NCBI GenBank assembly: GCA_051004015.1
Contig: JBPCKT010000150.1
Span: 62,001-126,000, forward strand
Reading direction: 5' to 3'
Source: SXOA01 sp051004015
GTDB taxonomy: Bacteria > Planctomycetota > Planctomycetia > Pirellulales > Pirellulaceae
DNA: 64,000 bases
Positions 58,292-64,000 of this stretch are shown one piece after another (positions within the stretch are counted from its first letter, which is position 1; each line of letters opens with the position of its first letter). The notes beneath the pieces were generated by a model. That model saw nothing but the letters and a program-made list of their open reading frames with translations, was not told the origin of the DNA and ran no database searches. Both the position numbers and the translations under genes were made by a program.

Positions 58292-59584
58292 ATGAAGACT
58301 CTTCTCCGAATTCTACTGATTATCGGCGCTCTCGCGGTGCTGGGAGTGCCGGCGTATTTCGGCGGGGCGGCGTACTGGAAGTCCGTGACCGCTACGAAGT
58401 GGCGGACGGCCGACGTCGAGAAGGGCGGGATCATCTCGGTTGTCAACTCGACCGGCACGGTGAAGCCCAGGGAGAAGATCATCATCGGAGCGTTCGTCTC
58501 CGGCCCGATCCTGCCGGACAAGCTACCCGACTTCAAAGACTCGCTTCCCGACTTTAATGATCCAGTAATGGCAGGACAGGTAATAGCGAGAATTGATCCG
58601 ATGATCTACGACGCCAACGTCCGTCGCGACCAGGCCAATTTCGAATCTCGCGATGCCGACGTTAAGAGGGTCAAGGCTCAGTTGCAGCAAGCCATTAATG
58701 ACGAACGCCGAGCCCTGGACCTGCGGGCGGAGGACAAGACCTTCATCGCCCCGGCGGAAATGGACAAATTCAAATTTGCCCGCATGTCGCTGGACGCTCA
58801 GCTGATCGTGGCGGAAGCGTCCGCCAAGCAGGCGAAGGAGTCTTACAAATACTCGGAAACACAGCGAGCCTATACCGAAATCAAGGCCCCCAAGGACGGC
58901 ATCATCATCAATCGCAAAATTGAGCCGGGGCAGACGCTCGCCTCGCAGTTCCAAGCGCCGGAGTTGTTCGAGATCGGCGTCGGCATGCGGGAAGAGATGC
59001 AGATTCATGCGGCAGTCGACGAGGCGGACATCGGCCGCATCCAGTTGGCTCAGGATCGGAAGTTGCCGGTTTCCTTCACCGTGGATGCCTACGACGAGCT
59101 GTTTCACGGGGCAATTGACCAGATCCGGCTGAATTCGACCACGACGCAGAACGTGGTGACTTACCCGGTGGTGGTGAAAACGCCGAACCCGGATCTCAAG
59201 CTGCTGCCGGGGATGACCGCGGCAATCTCCTTCCGCGTGGATGAGCGGAAGGACGTGGTGAAGATTCCCAACTCGGCCCTGCGTTTCTTTCCGCTTCCCA
59301 AGCAGGTGCGTAAAGAGGACATTCCTCTCCTGGAAGGGACGCAGATCAAGGACGACGAACAGGAATCCCAGCAGAGCGAAACGACGCTTTCCGCCGAGGA
59401 GCGAGCCGAGAATCGCCGCAAGCGGAACCGCCGCCATGTCTGGGTCCAAGAGGGAGACTTGCTCAAAGCGGTCGAAGTCGTCGTCGGCCTCACCGACAGC
59501 CAGTTCACCGAAATGGTCTCCGGCAGCCTCCAGCCCGGAGCGAAGCTCATCATTGGCATCCAACAGCCGCAGTACGGAAGGTAG
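58292..59584 (+). CDS. macA: Periplasmic adaptor, MacA/HlyD type (430 aa)
   Basis: This is the membrane fusion protein of the tripartite exporter. An N-terminal helix (about 4-23) is followed by a lipoyl/barrel-sandwich first half ('VEKGGIISVVNSTGTVKPRE'), a helical hairpin with 'AKQAKESYKYSETQRAYTEI', the returning lipoyl half ('KAPKDGIIINRKIEPGQTLA') and a beta-barrel. It connects the MacB-like permease to the TolC-like channel. The ATG at 58292 has a nearby AGGCGG and begins the helix. Confidence 0.9.
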   Translation: MKTLLRILLIIGALAVLGVPAYFGGAAYWKSVTATKWRTADVEKGGIISVVNSTGTVKPREKIIIGAFVSGPILPDKLPDFKDSLPDFNDPVMAGQVIARIDPMIYDANVRRDQANFESRDADVKRVKAQLQQAINDERRALDLRAEDKTFIAPAEMDKFKFARMSLDAQLIVAEASAKQAKESYKYSETQRAYTEIKAPKDGIIINRKIEPGQTLASQFQAPELFEIGVGMREEMQIHAAVDEADIGRIQLAQDRKLPVSFTVDAYDELFHGAIDQIRLNSTTTQNVVTYPVVVKTPNPDLKLLPGMTAAISFRVDERKDVVKIPNSALRFFPLPKQVRKEDIPLLEGTQIKDDEQESQQSETTLSAEERAENRRKRNRRHVWVQEGDLLKAVEVVVGLTDSQFTEMVSGSLQPGAKLIIGIQQPQYGR

Positions 59585-59621
59585 AGGTTAGAGGTTGGAG
59601 GTCAGGTCCACACAGTCTTTC

Positions 59622-59651
59622 ATTCGTCATTCGGAATTCGTCATTCGGATT
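59622..59651. repeat. CATTCGTCATTCGGAATTCG repeat between macA and macB
   Basis: CATTCGTCATTCGGAATTCG followed by TCATTCGGAT is a copy of the ATTCG-type repeat also found at 15092-15189 and 62805-62840. It lies immediately before the permease start codon, so it makes up the whole 5' spacer. Confidence 0.75.
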
Positions 59652-59656
59652 TTCTC

Positions 59657-60898
59657 TTGTCCCTCCTCCTCATCCTCCGCATCGCTCTCCGCGCACTTGC
59701 CAAAAACAAGATGCGTGCCGGCTTGACCGTGCTGGGAGTGGTGATTGGCATCGCGGCTGTCACCAGCATGGTGTCGCTGGGACAGAGCGCGAGCCACCTG
59801 GTGCAGAGCCAGTTTGAGGCGATTGGCACGAACGTCATCGTGGTCTTTCCCGGCAGCAAACGCCGCGGCGGAGTGAGCCAGGCCAATATCCCCACACTCA
59901 CGGCCCGCGATTCGGACGCCATCGCTGCCGAGTGCGACGCGGTGCTGGCCTCGTCACCGCTCGTCGGCGCCCAGGGGCAAATCATCTACGGCAACTCCAA
60001 CTTCAGTCCCCGCGAGATGTACGGCGTGGGGCCGGAATACCTCACCGTCCGCAACCTCAACCTCGCCCGCGGCGGGTATTTCACGGAGCGGGAAATCAAC
60101 TCCGCGGAAAAAGTTTGCGTCATCGGCCACACGCTGGTCGCCAAGTTGTTTCAGACGACCAACCCGGTCAATGAGACTATCCGCATCAAAAACATCCCCT
60201 TCAAGGTCATCGGCGTGCTCGAGCAGAAGGGGGCCAACATGATGGGGGATGACCAGGACAACATCGTCCTGATGCCCTACACCACCGTCCGCAAACGGCT
60301 GCAAGGGAGCGAGTTCGACAACGTCAATGCCATCCTGGTCTCCGCCCGCTCGCCCCTCTTGATGCTGGACGCCCAGGTTGAAATCGACCAGCTCCTGGCG
60401 GAACGGCACCGGATTCCTCCCGGCGAGCCCAAGGACTACTCCGTGCAAAGCACCAAGGAGATGGCCGCGGTCCTCGGCATTGTCATGGGGACGCTCACCA
60501 TGATGATCACCTCCATTGCCGGCATCTCGCTGGTGGTTGGCGGCGTCGGCATCATGAACATCATGCTGGTCTCCGTCACTGAGCGGACCCGCGAAATCGG
60601 CATTCGCATGGCCGTGGGAGCCCGTCCCATAGACATCCTCGTCCAGTTCCTGGTCGAGGCGGTGCTGCTCTCCTGCATCGGCGGGGTCATCGGATTTCTG
60701 CTGGGGGTCTTCTCCTCCTGGGGGTTCATCAGCGTGATTAACCTCCTGACCAGCGGCACCAAATGGACCCTCACCATCTCCATCCCTGCCGCCATCATCG
60801 CCTTCCTCTTCGCCGCTGCCGTCGGCATCTTTTTTGGCTTCTACCCCGCCTGGCGGGCGAGCAAATTGGACCCGATTGAGGCGCTGCGGTACGAGTAA
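59657..60898 (+). CDS. macB: ABC permease, MacB type (413 aa)
   Basis: This is the membrane subunit of the exporter, lacking the fused ATPase of E. coli MacB. One N-terminal helix ('MRAGLTVLGVVIGIAAVT', about 19-36) is followed by a large periplasmic MacB_PCD domain (about 45-280). Three C-terminal helices follow, with the FtsX-like 'RTREIGIRMAVGARPIDI' loop between. It uses TTG as start at 59657, just behind a repeat. It pairs with macA on the same strand; the ATPase and TolC genes are on the opposite strand. Confidence 0.9.
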   Translation: MSLLLILRIALRALAKNKMRAGLTVLGVVIGIAAVTSMVSLGQSASHLVQSQFEAIGTNVIVVFPGSKRRGGVSQANIPTLTARDSDAIAAECDAVLASSPLVGAQGQIIYGNSNFSPREMYGVGPEYLTVRNLNLARGGYFTEREINSAEKVCVIGHTLVAKLFQTTNPVNETIRIKNIPFKVIGVLEQKGANMMGDDQDNIVLMPYTTVRKRLQGSEFDNVNAILVSARSPLLMLDAQVEIDQLLAERHRIPPGEPKDYSVQSTKEMAAVLGIVMGTLTMMITSIAGISLVVGGVGIMNIMLVSVTERTREIGIRMAVGARPIDILVQFLVEAVLLSCIGGVIGFLLGVFSSWGFISVINLLTSGTKWTLTISIPAAIIAFLFAAAVGIFFGFYPAWRASKLDPIEALRYE

Positions 60899-60902
60899 TT
60901 CG

Positions 60903-60927
60903 GTGGGGTAGGCTTCCAGCCTGCCCA
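60903..60927. repeat. Dispersed CTTCCAGCCTGCC repeat
   Basis: GTGGGGTAGGCTTCCAGCCT followed by GCCCA directly follows the permease stop. It is almost the same text as at 29372-29396, with a GGTAGGCT-TCC-AGCCTGCC hairpin. Confidence 0.75.
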
Positions 60928-61041
60928 GAAATTGCTTGCAGCCGAACCTGACGCCTGACTTTCCTGTCAACTCCACGTAGAATGGAATTGGCGGCAGACC
61001 GCTGCCCTGCGAAGTAAGATAACAAACCGAAAGGAGCGTGC

Positions 61042-61422
61042 GTGGCCACAGCAATTCAGTCGGCAGTTAGTGTCAGTCCCCAGCGGAGTCTGCAATTGGC
61101 CCTGGCAGCGGCCCAAAGCGCGGAGGACAACAAGGGGCAAAACGTCACGGTCCTCGACCTGCGGGACCAGACGGTCATCTTCGACTATTTCGTCATCGCC
61201 ACCGGCAGCAGCCAGCGGCAACTGCGGGCCATCAGCGACGCCATCGACGACGTGCTGCAAAAGGAGCTCGGCCACCTCCGCCTCAGCACCGAAGGTTACC
61301 AGGACAGCAAGTGGATCCTGCTCGACTACGGCTCCGTCATCGTCCATCTCTTCGACACCACTAGCCGCGACTACTACGCGCTGGAAGACCTGTGGGCCGG
61401 GGCGAAGAAGGTGCAGCGGTAG
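61042..61422 (+). CDS. rsfS: Ribosomal silencing factor RsfS (126 aa)
   Basis: It binds the large ribosomal subunit and blocks subunit joining during slow growth. The core reads 'NVTVLDLRDQTVIFDYFVIA', 'TGSSQRQLRAISDAIDDVL', 'WILLDYGSVIVHLFD' and 'DYYALEDLW', all signatures of the family. GTG start with an AAGGAG Shine-Dalgarno (61031-61036). Length is normal. Confidence 0.95.
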   Translation: MATAIQSAVSVSPQRSLQLALAAAQSAEDNKGQNVTVLDLRDQTVIFDYFVIATGSSQRQLRAISDAIDDVLQKELGHLRLSTEGYQDSKWILLDYGSVIVHLFDTTSRDYYALEDLWAGAKKVQR

Positions 61423-61440
61423 TTTCAAGGGAAGCATTAC

Positions 61441-61842
61441 GTGGCTAAACCATTCCGCTGGATTCCTGCCCTGCGATATAGCCTTAGCACCTTGCTTGTC
61501 ATATTGACTTCGGTCGCATGCTTTTTCGGAGGGAGGGCATCTCGCAATGGAGAAGTCGCGCGGCTGAACAAAGAGCTGGAGCCATTCAAGGCGTCGCGGG
61601 AGTGTGTCTACGGAGCAGCCATCGTTCTTCGTGTCGATGCCGGCTTGTGCGAGATCAGTGTCGGCCGCGACGACGGGCTTAAGTCGAATGCTCGAGGCGC
61701 TGTAATTCGCGGAGACTCCCACTTGGGAGAAGCCATCGTCCAGAGGATGTCGAGCGACCGCTGCGTCGCGCGACTGGACCTTCGCCCGGGAGCCTCCGTG
61801 CAAATAGGGGATCACGTCGAATTCGATTGGGGTCGGCGGTAA
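61441..61842 (+). CDS. Small membrane-anchored protein of unknown function (133 aa)
   Basis: An N-terminal helix ('LSTLLVILTSVACFFGG', about 15-31), a short coiled stretch ('NGEVARLNKELEPFKASREC') and a C-terminal beta-like domain ('GAAIVLRVDAGLCEISVGRD', 'IGDHVEF') are seen. The C-terminal part has the feel of MreC-like or flagellar/pilus-tether beta domains. GTG start at 61441, 18 bases after rsfS, so they are probably co-transcribed. Confidence 0.65.
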   Translation: MAKPFRWIPALRYSLSTLLVILTSVACFFGGRASRNGEVARLNKELEPFKASRECVYGAAIVLRVDAGLCEISVGRDDGLKSNARGAVIRGDSHLGEAIVQRMSSDRCVARLDLRPGASVQIGDHVEFDWGRR

Positions 61843-61850
61843 CCAGCCTA

Positions 61851-62768
61851 CTACTTCAGCCCCATCACCCGTCCATCCAGCTTCCACTCCTCCTTCGCCT
61901 TTACTCCCAGGTGGGCGAGAGCCGTGACCGGAGCATCTGGCAGATAGACTTGCTCCATGAACTTGCCGCGCTGAGCACTCGGGCCGCTGACGATAAGGAA
62001 GCTGTTCAGGATCTCGGGGATCTTGTGCCCGCCGCCGTGGCCGGTGCCGCGGCCCCCGTGGTCGCTGGTGACGATGACGAGCCAGTCTTCCTTGTCATAA
62101 CTCGGTCGTGCTTTCACCGCCGCCACCAAGTCCCCCACCAGCGCGTCTCCGCGCTCGATCGCCGCAATGTATTGCGGCACCGTGGGATGAAATCCGTTGG
62201 TGTGACCGGCAACGTCAATCTGGCCGACATAGAAAAAGAGAACGTCCGGGTTCCCTTCCTTGAGCTGCCGCGCCGCGGCTGCGGCGGCTTCGTGGTCGTA
62301 GCGGTCGTAGTCCGCGGTCGCGTGTTCTTTCTGCTCGAAGTTCTTCGACTCATCCGCCGCCGAGACGATGAGCTTGTGGATCGGCTCCCAGGTGACGTAG
62401 CTGGCGGTCTTAGCGTCGGGCCGGACTTCCTTCAGCCGGGCAAAGAAATGGGGGAAGTCCTTATAGTGCGAACCCAGAAAGCTGTTGTCATGCACGCCAT
62501 GCTTGTCGGCCCACACCCCGGTCAGAATCGTGCTCCAGCCGGGCCCGCTGATGGTGTCGTTCTTCTGATACCGGTCTCCCAAAATCAGACATGTATCCGA
62601 GTAAATACCGTCCTTCATCAGCGCGTCCAAATGGGGAGTCGCGGCCTTTTCCATCGCGTCAAACCGCGTTCCATCCAGACCGATGTACAGCACCTTCTTC
62701 ACCTTCGGCTCTTCGGCGAGTGAGGCAGCGGCGGAGAGGAGGACGGCGGCGAGAAGAAAGTAACGCAT
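61851..62768 (-). CDS. Secreted type I phosphodiesterase/nucleotide pyrophosphatase-like enzyme (305 aa)
   Basis: A signal peptide covers about 1-18 ('YFLLAAVLLSAAASLAEE'). The alkaline-phosphatase superfamily pattern is present: metal Asp 'YIGLDGTRFD' (D32), the Ser/Thr nucleophile region 'NDTISGPGWSTILTG' (S79/T80), 'GQIDVAGHTNGFH' and 'VTSDHGGRGTGHGGGH' for the second metal site. It cleaves a phosphodiester or sulfate/phosphonate ester outside the cytoplasm. ATG at 62768 starts the signal peptide; the longer reading includes a dispersed repeat. The substrate is unknown. Confidence 0.85.
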   Translation of the reverse strand: MRYFLLAAVLLSAAASLAEEPKVKKVLYIGLDGTRFDAMEKAATPHLDALMKDGIYSDTCLILGDRYQKNDTISGPGWSTILTGVWADKHGVHDNSFLGSHYKDFPHFFARLKEVRPDAKTASYVTWEPIHKLIVSAADESKNFEQKEHATADYDRYDHEAAAAAARQLKEGNPDVLFFYVGQIDVAGHTNGFHPTVPQYIAAIERGDALVGDLVAAVKARPSYDKEDWLVIVTSDHGGRGTGHGGGHKIPEILNSFLIVSGPSAQRGKFMEQVYLPDAPVTALAHLGVKAKEEWKLDGRVMGLK

Positions 62769-62804
62769 AGAAAAAATGTCCCGAGAGAACCACGAGGAAT
62801 GTTT

Positions 62805-62840
62805 TTTATTCGTCATTCGCCATTCGAATTTCGTCATTTG
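62805..62840. repeat. ATTCGTCATTCGCCATTCGA repeat
   Basis: ATTCGTCATTCGCCATTCGA followed by ATTTCGTCATTTGC stands between the phosphodiesterase gene and the right-edge gene. It is a third copy of the family seen at 15092-15189 and 59622-59651. Confidence 0.75.
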
Positions 62841-62895
62841 CTACGATACCAGCATTCCATCGCTCCAACCATTCTCCCATCATTCCATCTCCGCC

Positions 62896-64000
62896 ATGAA
62901 AATCACGGCCGTCAAAACCATCCCCCTCGGCGGAGCCACGCACGATCACGGCTGGCCGGGAGGCACCGATCCAAACGTGCAATACAACACGCTGATCGAG
63001 GTCATCGGCGAGGACGGCTTTGTCGGCATCGGCAGTTGCTATACGACGCGGCAATTGGTGGAAGGTTCGTTGGCCCTCTTGCTGCCGCATCTCTTGGGCG
63101 AATCCGCTCTGGAGCCGGAGCGGGTGAGCGAGAAGTTGCGGCAGAGCATGTTCTGGCTCGGCCGCGGCGGCAGCGTGGAGCACACTATCAGCGGCATCGA
63201 CATCGCTCTCTGGGACCTGCTCGGCAAAGCCCTCAATCAGCCAGTCGCGCGGCTGCTCGGCGGCATTTACCGGGACAGGATCAAGCCTTACGCCAGCATC
63301 CTGTTCGACGATCCGCCGGTCCTCCGCGATAAGCTCCTCGAGCAAACGAGCCGCGGCTTCAAGGCCATCAAGATGGGCTGGCGTCCCTTCGGCCGCGTCA
63401 GCCGCGAGCTCGACGAGTTGCTGATCCGCACCGCCCGCGACACGGTCGGCCCCGACGTGGAGCTGATGGTCGACGCCGGCGGCAGCGAGCAGTTCTGGCC
63501 GCACGGCATCTCGTGGGCCCGCGAAACGGCCAAGATGCTCGGCGACTACAAAATCACCTGGTTCGAGGAAGCCCTCCGCCCCGACGACGTGGACGGATTT
63601 CTGGAACTGCGGCAAAACTCCCCCGTCCTCATCGCCACCGGCGAGGTCCTCACGCGGCGGCAAGCCTTCCAGCCCTTCATCACCCGCCGGGCCCTCGACA
63701 TCATCCAGCCCGACTGCACCAAATGCGGCGGCCTCTCCGAAGCCCGCCGTCTCGGCTGGATGGCCTACGACCACGGCTTGATGCTCGTCCCGCACGGCTG
63801 GAACACCGCCGTCGGCGTCGCGGCCGACCTGGCCCTCACCGCCAGCCTCCCCATCGCCAAATGGGTCGAGTATCAGACCGGCGTCCCCTACATCGAGGAC
63901 ATCATCACCAAACCTTTCCAGCTCGACTCCGACGGAATGCTGCAAATTCCCACCGGGCCGGGACTCGGAATCGAACTCGACCGAGAGGCGATCAAGAAGA
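62896..64000 (+). CDS. Mandelate racemase/muconate lactonizing enzyme family protein, 3' end outside the window
   Basis: The frame is open from the ATG at 62896 to the right edge (368 codons) with no stop. It has the enolase-superfamily residues K159 ('KAIKMGW'), D193 ('VDAGG'), E224 ('WFEEAL'), E250 ('ATGE') and the catalytic His H300 ('PHGWN'), so it belongs to the mandelate-racemase-like branch, probably a sugar-acid dehydratase or racemase. The N-terminal capping domain begins 'MKITAVKTIPLGG'. The end lies outside the window. The substrate cannot be predicted safely. Confidence 0.85.
   Translation, partial: MKITAVKTIPLGGATHDHGWPGGTDPNVQYNTLIEVIGEDGFVGIGSCYTTRQLVEGSLALLLPHLLGESALEPERVSEKLRQSMFWLGRGGSVEHTISGIDIALWDLLGKALNQPVARLLGGIYRDRIKPYASILFDDPPVLRDKLLEQTSRGFKAIKMGWRPFGRVSRELDELLIRTARDTVGPDVELMVDAGGSEQFWPHGISWARETAKMLGDYKITWFEEALRPDDVDGFLELRQNSPVLIATGEVLTRRQAFQPFITRRALDIIQPDCTKCGGLSEARRLGWMAYDHGLMLVPHGWNTAVGVAADLALTASLPIAKWVEYQTGVPYIEDIITKPFQLDSDGMLQIPTGPGLGIELDREAIKK

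Overview
The window is GC-rich and gene-dense. It looks like a chromosomal segment from a member of the Planctomycetota; the order is uncertain, with a Pirellulales-like flavour. This is inferred from the protein set (zinc-ribbon-headed membrane M48 proteases, an NHLRC2-like thioredoxin/NHL protein, small 'PFRxFxxELxxG' proteins, many secreted hypothetical proteins), from weak or absent ribosome-binding sites, and from the many short palindromic repeats, some of them read into protein. No rRNA, tRNA or CRISPR array was recognised.

Layout. Positions 1-90 hold the edge of a broken DDE transposase, followed by a YebC/YeeN-type regulator (282-1004). From 1072 to 11352, all on the minus strand, lies a Tad/Flp pilus locus. 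It has seven tandem Flp-like prepilin genes (8101-11352), then prepilin peptidase, TadE, CpaB, a TadG-like protein, the ATPase TadA/CpaF, and the platform proteins TadB and TadC. No secretin or TadZ lies in the window. Next come a small P-loop ATPase, a VapBC-type toxin-antitoxin pair (12427-13082) and an isolated phage head module (13124-17962): scaffold-like protein, gpD-like decoration protein, gpE-like major capsid protein, Mu gp36-like protein and Mu gp29-like portal. It has no terminase or tail genes, and a different repeat sits in each gap between its genes.

18288-27499 holds a PBP4-type DacB, the E2 of 2-oxoglutarate dehydrogenase, a 995-base gap, and a plus-strand run of a single-pass membrane protein, a CpsD/CapB-like ATPase, an ExeA-like ATPase and a GT39-type glycosyltransferase. 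This resembles an exopolysaccharide control module.

27506-35244 is the most distinctive region. It is a minus-strand operon of two zinc-ribbon/M48 membrane metalloproteases (one with a broken HExxH), a class II terpene cyclase with a DADD motif, and a DUF116-polyprenyl synthase fusion. The genes overlap or nearly touch. The cyclase carries a repeat-derived peptide.

35359-49237 carries secreted and cytoplasmic hypothetical proteins, FtsK, GreA (with a terminator just ahead of its start codon), an NHLRC2-like protein, a Gly/Met-repeat secreted protein, a DUF4139-like protein and a primary-type sigma factor. 50097-64000 carries an SDR, two membrane proteins, a WD40-epimerase-DUF420 operon, a divergently arranged TolC/MacA/MacB-type efflux system, RsfS, a phosphodiesterase-like secreted enzyme, and a mandelate-racemase-family enzyme cut by the right edge.

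The best candidates for something undescribed are the seven-member prepilin array with its shared C-terminal 'D[VI][DE]S' tail, and the M48/M48/terpene-cyclase/DUF116-prenyl-synthase operon.
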